Source: Burkholderiales bacterium (GTDB lineage Bacteria; Pseudomonadota; Gammaproteobacteria; Burkholderiales; Thiobacteraceae). From it: a stretch of 42,638 nucleotides of DNA. The stretch is from positions 33,068-75,705 of the forward strand of contig JADMJT010000030.1 in the NCBI GenBank assembly GCA_018781585.1. Reading direction: 5' to 3'. Position 1 is the stretch's first letter; each line of letters opens with the position of its first letter. Below, piece by piece: positions 10,021-18,016 of the stretch. The notes under the pieces were generated by a model. The model was not told where the DNA came from. It made no database searches and saw nothing but the letters and a program-made list of their open reading frames with translations. The position numbers and the translations under genes were made by a program.

Positions 10021-10043
10021 ACCGGTCATTTCATCGACCTGAG

Positions 10044-10069
10044 AACGGGGGCCATGTGCCCCCGTTTTT
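10044..10069 (+). terminator. Rho-independent terminator after rhlE
   Basis: AACGGGGGC (10044-10052) pairs perfectly with GCCCCCGTT (10058-10066) around a five-base loop, followed by TTTTT and further T-rich bases. It is 24 bases after the helicase stop and just before the lexA promoter. Confidence 0.92.
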
Positions 10070-10084
10070 GTTTTGTGCCCGTGG

Positions 10085-10130
10085 TTGACGCGAGAACATT
10101 TGTTCTCTATATTGGAGAACAAATGTTCTC
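10085..10130 (+). promoter_or_regulatory. lexA promoter with two noncanonical SOS boxes
   Basis: TTGACG (10085-10090), a 17-base spacer and TATATT (10108-10113) form a good sigma-70 promoter. Two perfect 16-base palindromes bracket the -10: GAGAACATTTGTTCTC (10092-10107) in the spacer and GAGAACAAATGTTCTC (10115-10130) over the start point, 23 bp centre to centre. Both contain GAAC-N4-GTTC, the Bacillus-like LexA motif reported for Sideroxydans, Gallionella, Nitrosomonadales and Methylophilales, not the CTGT-N8-ACAG of most betaproteobacteria. LexA bound here would repress lexA-umuDC. Confidence 0.9.
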
Positions 10131-10142
10131 TGACCCCGCGCC

Positions 10143-10733
10143 ATGACCGATACCGCTAAAGACGCCGACTACCTGGGCAAGTTGCAAGACTATTACGCTG
10201 CTTGGAAGAGCCTGCCCTCCTACGCCCGGCTGTGTGAAGTACTGGGGTTGGCCTCGCGCTCGGCGGTGGGCAAGGTGTTGAATCGGCTGCGTGAAGCAGG
10301 CTTTTTAGCGCGCACGCCGGATGAGATTTGGGTACCGACCCGGCGCTTCTTCGAGCGACCTTTGGCGGCGTTTCGCGTGCCGGCCGGCACCCCGGCCACG
10401 GCGGGCGATGCCGGGGTAGAAGCGTTCGCGGTTGATGATTATCTGATCGGCAAACCGTCGCACACCACCCTGGTGCCGGTGAAAGGCGACTCGATGATCG
10501 ACGCCGGTATTTTCGAAGGTGATGTCGCAGTAGTGGAAAAGCGCGTCGCGGCGCAAGCGGGCGATATCGTGGTCGCCATCGTCGACAACGAATTCACCAT
10601 CAAGACCCTGGCGCTGGAGCGCGGCAAGTATGTGCTGCACCCGGCCAACCCGGCCTATCCCGTGATCCGTCCGCGCAGCCAGTTGGAATTATTCGGCGTG
10701 GTGGTCGGCATCATCCGCAAATACCGAAGTTAA
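10143..10733 (+). CDS. lexA: LexA-type SOS repressor
   Basis: This 196-residue repressor has a winged-helix-like N-domain (about 1-70) joined to an S24 self-cleaving domain. The cleavage bond is probably Ala81-Gly82 (VPAGTP). The catalytic dyad is Ser117 (GDSM) and Lys154 (FTIK), with the same spacing as E. coli LexA. DNA damage and RecA filaments would trigger self-cleavage and derepression. The N-domain does not look like standard proteobacterial LexA, consistent with the unusual operators upstream. There is no Shine-Dalgarno before ATG 10143 and the leader is only about 20 bases. It is the first gene of lexA-umuD-umuC. Confidence 0.88.
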   Translation: MTDTAKDADYLGKLQDYYAAWKSLPSYARLCEVLGLASRSAVGKVLNRLREAGFLARTPDEIWVPTRRFFERPLAAFRVPAGTPATAGDAGVEAFAVDDYLIGKPSHTTLVPVKGDSMIDAGIFEGDVAVVEKRVAAQAGDIVVAIVDNEFTIKTLALERGKYVLHPANPAYPVIRPRSQLELFGVVVGIIRKYRS

Positions 10734-10739
10734 TCCGCG

Positions 10740-11216
10740 ATGCGCCATCCCATAAAACTGGAGCGCGACACCGCCATCCAGCGCGGCCTCACCCCTGTCG
10801 AACATTTAGATGCAGCGCTTCCGCACGGCAAACATCCCCTGCTTGCACGCCCGGTGCCCGCAGGATTCCCCTCCCCTGCGGACGATTATGTCGAGGGATG
10901 CATCAGCCTCGACGACTATTTGGTGCGCTCACCGGCATCGACGTTTTTTCTCAAAGTCGCCGGCGACTCGATGCGCGGCCTGGCTATCTTCGACGGCGAC
11001 CTGCTGGTGGTGGATCGCGCGCTGCAAGCCGCACACGAAAGCGTGGTGATTGCAGTGCTCGACCATGAATTCACCGTGAAGCAATTGCTGCACACGCCCA
11101 GCGGCTATGTACTGCACGCCGCCCATCCGGCTTATCCCGACATCGTGATCAAACCGGAGCAAGAACTGACGATCTGGGGCGTGGTGCGCTGGGCAATTCA
11201 TCGGGTGTCGGTGTAA
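10740..11216 (+). CDS. umuD: UmuD, error-prone polymerase V subunit
   Basis: This 158-residue S24 peptidase-fold protein begins 6 bases after the lexA stop. Its cleavage site is Ala41-Gly42 in the typical context AGFPSPADDYVE, where E. coli has Cys-Gly. The dyad is Ser77 (GDSM) and Lys114 (FTVK). RecA-stimulated removal of the N-terminal arm makes UmuD', which pairs with UmuC to give Pol V. It lies between lexA and umuC in one SOS operon, and lacks a clear ribosome site of its own, so coupling to lexA translation is likely. Confidence 0.94.
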   Translation: MRHPIKLERDTAIQRGLTPVEHLDAALPHGKHPLLARPVPAGFPSPADDYVEGCISLDDYLVRSPASTFFLKVAGDSMRGLAIFDGDLLVVDRALQAAHESVVIAVLDHEFTVKQLLHTPSGYVLHAAHPAYPDIVIKPEQELTIWGVVRWAIHRVSV

Positions 11217-11222
11217 AAATTT

Positions 11223-12509
11223 ATGCATAAAACTGCCATCGCCCTCATCGACTGCAACAACTTCTTCGTCTCGTGCGAGCGCGTGTTCCAGCCCCGGCTC
11301 GAAGGCCGGCCGGTGGTGGTGCTATCGAACAACGACGGCTGCGTGGTGGCGCGCTCGCAGGAGGTGCGTGATCTCGGCGTCAAAATGGCCGCACCGTGGT
11401 TTCAAATACGCGAGCTCGCCGAACGGCACGGCATCATCGCCCTCTCCTCCAACTACACGCTGTATGCGGACATGTCGAACCGGGTGATGCGTTTGCTCGC
11501 CGGCTTCAGCCCGCATCAGGAGATCTATTCCATCGACGAATGCTTTCTCGATCTCAGCGGCTTTAAGCATCTCGATTACGCCGCCTACGGCCAACGTGTT
11601 CGCACGATAATTAAACAGCATGTCGGGCTGCCGGTCTGTGTCGGTATTGGCGCGTCTAAAACGCTGGCCAAGCTCGCCAATCATGTCGCCAAGAAACAGC
11701 TTAGCCATACTGGCGTATGCGATTTCAATGCCTTAGACGCCAATGCACTCGATGCCCTATTAGGTACGATCGCCGTGCGCGAGGTATGGGGTGTCGGGCC
11801 GCGCATCGCCGCATGCTTGATCGATAGGGGCATCACCACCGTGCGCGATCTCAAGCGCGCGCCACCCAAAATGATCCGTACCCAATTCAGCGTGGTGCTG
11901 GAGCGCACCGTCGCCGAGTTGAACGGCGAAGCCTGCCTCACGCTGGAAGAAATCGCGCCGCCGAAACAGCAGATCATGGCCTCGCGTTCATTCGGCGAGT
12001 ACGTGTATACGCTGGAGGAATTAGCGCAGGCGGTGGTCGCCTACACCACGCGCGCCGCCGAAAAGCTGCGGCGCCAAGCCTCGCTCGCGGGGGCGATTCA
12101 AGTCCATATCCGCACCAATCCATTCAAGACCGACGTACCGCAATACCAGCGTGGCTTGCTCGTACCGCTGCCCGACCCCAGCGACGACACGCGGCAACTG
12201 GTGCGCGCCGCGCTGTTCGGACTGCACCGACTCTATCGGCCTGGCTTCGCTTACCAAAAAGCGGGCGTCGTGCTCAGTGAATTAATTCCCATCACACAAC
12301 GTCCACGCACCCTGTTCGACGATACCGCCGCCCAAGCGCGCAGCCAGTCCTTGATGCGCGTGATGGATGGCATCAACCGCATCATGGGCGAACACACCTT
12401 GCATTTGCTGGGAGAAGGTCTGGAGAAACGCTGGAAAATGCGCCGTGGCCACAAAACACCGAACTACACCACGCGTTTTGATGAAATCGCAGTCGCGCGT
12501 GCTGATTAA
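11223..12509 (+). CDS. umuC: UmuC, Y-family DNA polymerase V catalytic subunit
   Basis: This 428-residue polymerase copies past damaged bases with low fidelity. The metal-binding carboxylates are Asp10 ([10 protein letters not shown]) and Asp105-Glu106 ([10 protein letters not shown]). The steric-gate region [15 protein letters not shown] and the little-finger domain after about residue 240 are present. It starts 6 bases after umuD. It is near the usual 420-residue length and appears intact. Expression should follow the SOS boxes at 10092-10130. No terminator is obvious before the next gene at 12615. Confidence 0.96.
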   Translation: MHKTAIALIDCNNFFVSCERVFQPRLEGRPVVVLSNNDGCVVARSQEVRDLGVKMAAPWFQIRELAERHGIIALSSNYTLYADMSNRVMRLLAGFSPHQEIYSIDECFLDLSGFKHLDYAAYGQRVRTIIKQHVGLPVCVGIGASKTLAKLANHVAKKQLSHTGVCDFNALDANALDALLGTIAVREVWGVGPRIAACLIDRGITTVRDLKRAPPKMIRTQFSVVLERTVAELNGEACLTLEEIAPPKQQIMASRSFGEYVYTLEELAQAVVAYTTRAAEKLRRQASLAGAIQVHIRTNPFKTDVPQYQRGLLVPLPDPSDDTRQLVRAALFGLHRLYRPGFAYQKAGVVLSELIPITQRPRTLFDDTAAQARSQSLMRVMDGINRIMGEHTLHLLGEGLEKRWKMRRGHKTPNYTTRFDEIAVARAD

Positions 12510-12614
12510 CGGAACTTTTTCCCGCAACTGGTCTCCCATTAAAGTTATTATTTGGCAGAAGATTTCTGGAACCACATATTGCCGGTAAGCTGACGCCATG
12601 CTACTTTTGAAACC

Positions 12615-12965
12615 ATGAGCAAAACGTTGCGACAAAGCCTGGCGATTTTTTTGATGCTGTGGCTGCCGATTTTTAGCGGCAGCGCGCTGGCCATGGTGTC
12701 GTGCCCACACATGATGTCGCATGACATGTCCATGTCGGCAGCCGAGCATGCCGATCACAGCAATGCCCAGAGCCAACAACAGCAAGAAAATAGTCTTAGC
12801 TGCGATCAATGCGGCCTGTGTCAGGTTGCCTGCTCGCCCGGATTGACCGCCTCCCTGAACCCATTCATCGCCGCGACGTCCAGCGTAGAAAACGCCGCGC
12901 CGCGTAGCCTTTTCCGCTCCATCACCCTGCCGCTGTTCGATCCGCCTCCGCTCGCTCTCGTTTAA
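12615..12965 (+). CDS. Exported Cys/His/Met-rich small protein of a copper cluster
   Basis: This 116-residue protein has a signal peptide (about residues 1-26, positive start, hydrophobic core, SALA). A Met/His-rich stretch (CPHMMSHDMSMSAAEHADH) and a Cys cluster CDQCGLCQVAC near residues 62-72 follow. These are typical soft-metal ligands, so it probably binds copper in the periplasm. It stands first in the cluster followed by a CusF-like protein, a TolC-like lipoprotein and a multicopper oxidase. It resembles small DUF2946-like proteins of metal-resistance loci, but I cannot place it firmly. Confidence 0.65.
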   Translation: MSKTLRQSLAIFLMLWLPIFSGSALAMVSCPHMMSHDMSMSAAEHADHSNAQSQQQQENSLSCDQCGLCQVACSPGLTASLNPFIAATSSVENAAPRSLFRSITLPLFDPPPLALV

Positions 12966-13081
12966 CGCAAATATTTCCGCTTACCTCTCAGCTACCTGTA
13001 TCGCAGATGGGTAAACGCCTATATTCCTAATATCGATTGGCGATAACGCCGCCTGCGATTCACGCGATTAAAGGAGTCACC

Positions 13082-13588
13082 ATGAATACGATTCAACGCT
13101 TTGCCACAGGCGCTGCGCTTTTGAGCGCGTTGTTCACCGCTAACACTTATGCAGACGCCACCGATCCCACCGCACCCACCCTGCCGCTACGCTATGAAAG
13201 CGCATTTGCTGATTTCCGTGCGCAACAAGACACGCCGCTCCTGCCTTGGAAGCATTTATTTACGACGGCGGGTGATTTTGCTACCACGACCACCCAGACC
13301 GCACCCATCGTAGCCACCGCAAGCAACGCAAGCCTGGAGGCGCAAGCCAATAACGCGCCATCCGCGACAGCCAGTGATACACGTGGGCGAATCGAATCCA
13401 TCAACACCACTGAGGGTAAAGTAAAACTCAAGCATGGCCCGATCCCCAAATTCGATATGCCCGGGATGACCATGGTGTTCCGGGTGCAAGACCCAAAACT
13501 GCTCACGCAAATCAAGGTGGGGGATGAAGTCGGTGTCACGATGGAGAAAATCGGCAACGCTTTCGTCATTACGGGATTCCAAAAATAA
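13082..13588 (+). CDS. Periplasmic CusF-like copper-binding protein
   Basis: This 168-residue protein begins at ATG 13082, with AAAGGAG close upstream; an upstream in-frame start has no such site. A signal peptide runs to about residue 24. Residues 35-60 carry a conserved YESAFADFR motif often seen in copper-cluster proteins. The C-terminal 70 residues are a CusF domain with ligands His118, Met129 and Met131 in HGPIPKFDMPGMTM. The position of the CusF Trp44 that caps Cu(I) is Met126 here. Such proteins carry Cu(I) or Ag(I) to an efflux system. It lies 9 bases before a TolC-like gene. Confidence 0.82.
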   Translation: MNTIQRFATGAALLSALFTANTYADATDPTAPTLPLRYESAFADFRAQQDTPLLPWKHLFTTAGDFATTTTQTAPIVATASNASLEAQANNAPSATASDTRGRIESINTTEGKVKLKHGPIPKFDMPGMTMVFRVQDPKLLTQIKVGDEVGVTMEKIGNAFVITGFQK

Positions 13589-13597
13589 GGAGACGCC

Positions 13598-15010
13598 ATG
13601 ACCATTCCAATCAATCGACCCTTATCACGACCAAAACTACTGGTGACCGCACTCGCCACCCTCGCGCTCAGCGGTTGCGCCAGTTTTTCGGCGGATGGCG
13701 GCTTCAAACGCGTCGAGGGCGAGACACAATCTCGCCTCGGCGCGAAGGTGCAGGTGCCGCGTCCTGCGGATAGTGCGGCTACCGTACAAGTGCGCACACT
13801 GTTGGCCAAACCGCTTTCTGCTGACGATGCGGTGCAAATTGCGCTGCTCAACAATCCCGGCTTGAAAGTCAGCTTGGCGGAATTGCAAATTGCCGAAGCG
13901 GATTTAGTGCAAGCCGGTCGGCTACGCAACCCCGGCTTCAGCTTCGCGCGTTTGAAACGCGGCACGGAAATCGAACTCGAACGCACCTTCACGCTCGATA
14001 TCCTGGGGCTATTCGCCATCCCGCTCAAAACGGAGATCGAATCGCGCCGCTTCGAGCAAGCACAGCTCGGCGCGGCAGGCGATGTGTTGAAGCTCGCGGC
14101 GGAAACCCGGCGCGCGTATTTTAATGCCGTCGCGGCGCAAGAGTCCTTGGTGTATTTGGAGCGTGTGAAAATCGCCGCTGAAACCAGCGCGGAACTGGCG
14201 CAGCGCATGGCGCAAGTCGGCAATTGGAGCCGCCTCGCGCAAATGCGCGAGCAGTTGTTCTATGCCGATTCCACCAACCAATTGGCACGCGCAAAACAAA
14301 CAGTCATCGCGGAACGCGAGCGGCTGGCGCGGCTGATGGGGCTATGGGGCAGCGACCTCAACTTCAAACTGCCGGAGCGCCTACCTGAACTGCCCGCCAA
14401 GCCGGTAGAACGTACCGAGGTCGAAACAACCGCACTGCAAAGCCGGCTCGATGTGCAAATGGCCAAGCAGGAAGTAGCTGGCATGGCGCAGTCGATTGGT
14501 CTCTCCAAAGCCACGCGCTTCGTCAATGTGCTGGACCTCGGCTATCAGCACAATTCTTCGAATGAGGCGCCACGCCAAACCGGCTATGAGATCGATATCC
14601 AAATTCCGATCTTTGATTGGGGCGATGCAAAAGTTGCGCGCGCCGAAGCGGCCTACAGGCAAGCGGTAAACCGCACCGCCGAGACGGCGATCAATGCCCG
14701 CTCCGAAGCGCGCGAGGCGTATCAGGCCTATCGCACCGCCTTCGATCTCGCCCGGCACTATCGGGACGAAATCGTGCCGCTGCGCAAGAAAATATCGGAC
14801 GAACAATTGCTGCGCTACAACGGCATGCTAATCAGCGTTTTCGAATTGATCGCCGATGCGCGCGAGCAAGTCCTCAGCGTCAACGGTTACATCGAATCGC
14901 TGCGCGAGTACTGGCTCGCCGAAACCGATTTGCAGGGCGCACTCTCCGGCCCCGGCGGCGGATCTAATAAAATGACTACTAAGCCCGCTGCGAGCGGCGA
15001 TAAAAATTAA
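13598..15010 (+). CDS. TolC-family outer membrane lipoprotein of the copper cluster
   Basis: This is a 470-residue outer membrane efflux protein. The lipobox LALSGC puts the acylated cysteine at residue 27, followed by two long helical-hairpin OEP repeats (DAVQIALLNNPGL and a second repeat near QSRLDVQMAKQEV). AAGGAG lies just upstream of ATG 13598. It belongs with the CusF-like protein and multicopper oxidase, a gene order typical of copper-resistance operons. No RND pump or fusion protein is encoded on this strand, so its inner-membrane partner is elsewhere. It is only a distant relative of the NodT-type protein at 16604. Confidence 0.87.
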   Translation: MTIPINRPLSRPKLLVTALATLALSGCASFSADGGFKRVEGETQSRLGAKVQVPRPADSAATVQVRTLLAKPLSADDAVQIALLNNPGLKVSLAELQIAEADLVQAGRLRNPGFSFARLKRGTEIELERTFTLDILGLFAIPLKTEIESRRFEQAQLGAAGDVLKLAAETRRAYFNAVAAQESLVYLERVKIAAETSAELAQRMAQVGNWSRLAQMREQLFYADSTNQLARAKQTVIAERERLARLMGLWGSDLNFKLPERLPELPAKPVERTEVETTALQSRLDVQMAKQEVAGMAQSIGLSKATRFVNVLDLGYQHNSSNEAPRQTGYEIDIQIPIFDWGDAKVARAEAAYRQAVNRTAETAINARSEAREAYQAYRTAFDLARHYRDEIVPLRKKISDEQLLRYNGMLISVFELIADAREQVLSVNGYIESLREYWLAETDLQGALSGPGGGSNKMTTKPAASGDKN

Positions 15011-15025
15011 AGAAGGGAATTAATA

Positions 15026-16396
15026 ATGGTTACACGTCGAGATTTTATCCGCCGCTCCGGTGCCGCCTTGTTGGGCGCAGGCCTGGTTTCCAAGACAGCC
15101 GCCGCCGCTATCCCCGAAGCGGTGATGCAGGAATCCGCTGCAACGCAGGAACCCTTGCTGCCACCCAATGGCCGGCCCTATAACCCGATCGTCACGCTCA
15201 ATGGCTGGACGTTACCCTGGCGCATGAAAAACGGCTGGAAGGAATTTCATCTAGTGGCCGAGCCCGTGGTGCGCGAAATGGCGCCCGGCATGAAGGCCAA
15301 CCTATGGGGCTATAACGGGCAAAGCCCCGGCCCCACCATCGAGTGCGTCGAAGGCGACAAGCTGCGCATTTTCGTTACCAACAAACTGCCGGAACATACC
15401 ACCGTCCACTGGCATGGCGTATTGCTCCCGAACGGCATGGATGGCGTAGGCGGCCTCAACCAGCCGCAAATTCAGCCCGGTAAAACCTTTGTGTACGAAT
15501 TCGAAATGAAAAAATCGGGCACCTTCATGTACCATCCGCATGCCGACGAAATGGTGCAGATGGCCATGGGCATGTACGGCGGATTGATTGTGCATCCGAA
15601 AAACCCGAATCAGCACCGGGTCGATCGCGATTTTCTCTTCATCATGGCGGCCTACGATATTGACCCCGGCAGTTATACGCCGCGTGTTTCCGAAATGCTG
15701 AATTTTAATATGTGGACCTGGAACAGCCGCGTGTTCCCAGGAATCGATCCCTTTGTGATCCGTCAGGGCGACCGGGCGCGCATCCGCTTCGGCAACTTGA
15801 CCATGACCAATCACCCGATCCATATGCACGGCTATGATTTCGAAGTCACCGGCACCGACGGCGGTTGGGTGCCCAAGCGCGCGCGCTGGCCGGAAGTGAC
15901 CATAGACTGCGCGGTGGGTCAAATGCGCGCGTTCGAATTTGACGCGATATATCCGGGCGACTGGGCGATCCACTGCCATAAATCGCATCACACCATGAAT
16001 GCCATGGGCCACGACGTGCCGACCATGATCGGCGTCGACCAGCGCGGCGTCGCAAAGAAAATAAACCAGCTGGTGCCAGAATACATGGTGATGGGCGAAC
16101 GCGGCATGGCCGACATGGCGGAAATGGAAATGCCGCTACCCGACAACACCCTACCTATGATGACCGGCCAAGGGCCGTTCGGGCCGGTGGAAATGGGCGG
16201 CATGTTCAGCGTGGTGAAGGTGCACGGCAACATCAAGCCCGGCGACTACAAAGACCCGGGTTGGTATAAACATCCTAAAGGTACGGTCGCTTCCGAATGG
16301 ACCGGCGACATGCCGGAACCCAAACGAGCCAAAGCGCCCAAGGCCGACGGCAGCGAGCTCAAAGTCCGCAAGCCAAGCGGGCATAGCGGGCATTGA
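15026..16396 (+). CDS. Tat-exported multicopper oxidase
   Basis: This 456-residue oxidase probably converts Cu(I) to Cu(II) in the periplasm. It starts with a twin-arginine signal (TRRDFIRR, residues 3-10). Copper ligands are visible as HWH (128-130), YHPH (169-172), HPIHMHG (263-269) and HCHKSHHTM (316-324). That gives the trinuclear centre and a type 1 site in only about 340 residues, so it seems to have two cupredoxin domains plus a C-terminal tail of about 110 residues ending in HSGH. GAAGGGA precedes the ATG. It is the last intact gene of the copper operon. Confidence 0.9.
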   Translation: MVTRRDFIRRSGAALLGAGLVSKTAAAAIPEAVMQESAATQEPLLPPNGRPYNPIVTLNGWTLPWRMKNGWKEFHLVAEPVVREMAPGMKANLWGYNGQSPGPTIECVEGDKLRIFVTNKLPEHTTVHWHGVLLPNGMDGVGGLNQPQIQPGKTFVYEFEMKKSGTFMYHPHADEMVQMAMGMYGGLIVHPKNPNQHRVDRDFLFIMAAYDIDPGSYTPRVSEMLNFNMWTWNSRVFPGIDPFVIRQGDRARIRFGNLTMTNHPIHMHGYDFEVTGTDGGWVPKRARWPEVTIDCAVGQMRAFEFDAIYPGDWAIHCHKSHHTMNAMGHDVPTMIGVDQRGVAKKINQLVPEYMVMGERGMADMAEMEMPLPDNTLPMMTGQGPFGPVEMGGMFSVVKVHGNIKPGDYKDPGWYKHPKGTVASEWTGDMPEPKRAKAPKADGSELKVRKPSGHSGH

Positions 16397-16418
16397 TCAA
16401 TCTCTTTCAGAAAAGACA

Positions 16419-16526
16419 GACGGCGAGATGGGCTGGCAATTCACCCGCGCCGGCGAGTTCTATTACGCCTGCCTCCTGCCCGGCCACTTTGAAGCGGGCT
16501 TGGTGGGCAAAATCATTGTGAAGTAG
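16419..16526 (+). pseudogene. Cupredoxin C-terminal fragment
   Basis: Right after the oxidase, an open frame encodes the end of a plastocyanin-like cupredoxin: GWQFTRAGEFYYACLLPGH, then FEAGLVGKIIVK and a stop. The Cys and His copper ligands are kept, but the usual Met (GMVGK) is Leu here (GLVGK). The N-terminal two thirds with the first His ligand are missing. A small in-frame ATG at 16428 exists without a ribosome site. It is best read as a decayed remnant; a related piece occurs at 23236-23328. Confidence 0.65.
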
Positions 16527-16540
16527 CGCAGCGACCTACC

Positions 16541-16587
16541 TGTAGCGCCGGCTTCCAGCCGGCATGCAAGCAGGATGCTTGCGCCAC
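16541..16587. repeat. Dispersed palindromic (REP-like) repeat, copy 1
   Basis: Two hairpins stand side by side: GCCGGC-TTCCA-GCCGGC (16547-16563) and GCAAGCA-GGA-TGCTTGC (16566-16582), within roughly complementary ends TGTAGCGC and GCGCCACA. The 31-base core 16552-16582 recurs at 42529-42559 with one mismatch. It lies between the 3' ends of the copper operon and the efflux operon and could also act as a terminator. Confidence 0.8.
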
Positions 16588-16603
16588 ATTGGAAGTGAAG
16601 CAC

Positions 16604-18016
16604 CTAACTCTTCCAACCCCCGCCCAGCGCCTTAAACAAATCGGCAATCGCCGCACGTTGTGCGCGCTGGGCATCGGCGCGGTTCTGCTCTGCGTTGAGC
16701 AAATTGCGCTCTGAGTCGAGCACATCCAGCTGGCTCGCCACGCCATTTTCGTAGCGCAGTTTCGCCAGATGCAAAGACTGACGCAACGCGACAACACGTC
16801 GCTCTTCCGCCTCGAAGCGTTCGCGCATTTTCACTTGTGCGAGAATCGCATTTCGTACTTCCTTAAATGCAGTTTGAATCGCCTGCTGGTATTGGATGAG
16901 TGCCTGGCGTTCGCGCGCCTCGGCGGCATCGATTCCCGCTTTGAGTTTGCCACCGGCGAAAATCGGCTGCGCGATGGCTGCGGCCAGCGACCAGATGCCG
17001 GCCGGGCCGCTGAACAAATTGCGCAGCACCGCGCTTTCACTCCCCAAATAGCCCGTGAGCGAAATCGACGGGAAAAGCGCCGTACGCGCCGCAGCGATGC
17101 GCGCATTGGCCGCAATCAGGCGCTGCTCGGCCTCGATCAAATCCGGGCGGCGTAACAACAGTTCCGAGGGCAGGCCGGCGGGCGCCACCAACGCCAAGGG
17201 TACGCTGCCCGCCTCCTCCGGGTGTCGACCCACCGCCCCTTCGTAAATCGCCTTCGGGCTACGCCCGAGCAACACCGCGAGTGCATTTTCCTGCTGTCCG
17301 CGCTGAAGCGCCAAGGAGGGCAACTGCGCATGCGCTGCCGCCACATCCGCTTCCAATTGGCGAAAATCGAATTCGGATATCACGCCCTCTTCGAAACGCA
17401 ATTTTTGCAGGCCCAGCCATTCGCTGCGCGTGGCAAGTGCACGCTGTGTCGCAGCGATCTGTTCATCAAAGGCGCGCAGCGCAAAATAGCCCTGCACCAC
17501 ATCGGCCGCCAGCGTGATACGCACCGTCTCGCGCGCAGCCTCGTTTGCCAATAAATCGGCACGCGCCGCTGCCGTGGTATGGCGCAACCTGCCCCACAAA
17601 TCTAGCTCGTAAGCCACATTCAGCGTCGCACGATAGTCGTTGCGCTCGCGCGGCGTGCCGGGCGGCAGCGGCATCGAACTGCTTTCTGACGATTGCTGGC
17701 GGCTGCGTGTGAAATTCGCATCGACACTGGGCCACTCATTGGAGCGCGTCATACCCAATTGGGCGCGGGCTTCGTCCACGCGCGCCACGGCTAGCGCCAG
17801 ATTGGAGTTTTGCGCGAGCGCTTCATCGACCAGACGGTCGAGTTGAGGGTCGCCATAGAGCTTCCACCACGCCTTGTCGATGCCCGATTCCGCGCGGCCT
17901 TCAGCCGCCCAGGCCGCTGGTAACTCACCCGTGGCGGGCTGCAGCGGAGAACCGGTACTTGCGCAACCGCTTAGCCCGATCAGGGAGAGGACAATCAAAG
18001 TTGAACGCTTAAACAT
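16604..18016 (-). CDS. NodT-family outer membrane efflux lipoprotein
   Basis: This 470-residue OprM/NodT-type channel completes the tripartite RND pump encoded upstream. ATG 18016-18014 follows a perfect AGGAGG; the protein then has a lipobox LIGLSGC with acylated Cys18. The WWKLYGDPQLDRLVDEAL motif, the two OEP repeats and the LFPSISLTG motif are typical of RND outer-membrane factors. The start overlaps the end of the RND gene by eight bases, so the two are coupled. It is the last gene of the operon MFP-RND-OMF and is followed by the palindromic repeat. Confidence 0.93.
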   Translation of the reverse strand: MFKRSTLIVLSLIGLSGCASTGSPLQPATGELPAAWAAEGRAESGIDKAWWKLYGDPQLDRLVDEALAQNSNLALAVARVDEARAQLGMTRSNEWPSVDANFTRSRQQSSESSSMPLPPGTPRERNDYRATLNVAYELDLWGRLRHTTAAARADLLANEAARETVRITLAADVVQGYFALRAFDEQIAATQRALATRSEWLGLQKLRFEEGVISEFDFRQLEADVAAAHAQLPSLALQRGQQENALAVLLGRSPKAIYEGAVGRHPEEAGSVPLALVAPAGLPSELLLRRPDLIEAEQRLIAANARIAAARTALFPSISLTGYLGSESAVLRNLFSGPAGIWSLAAAIAQPIFAGGKLKAGIDAAEARERQALIQYQQAIQTAFKEVRNAILAQVKMRERFEAEERRVVALRQSLHLAKLRYENGVASQLDVLDSERNLLNAEQNRADAQRAQRAAIADLFKALGGGWKS

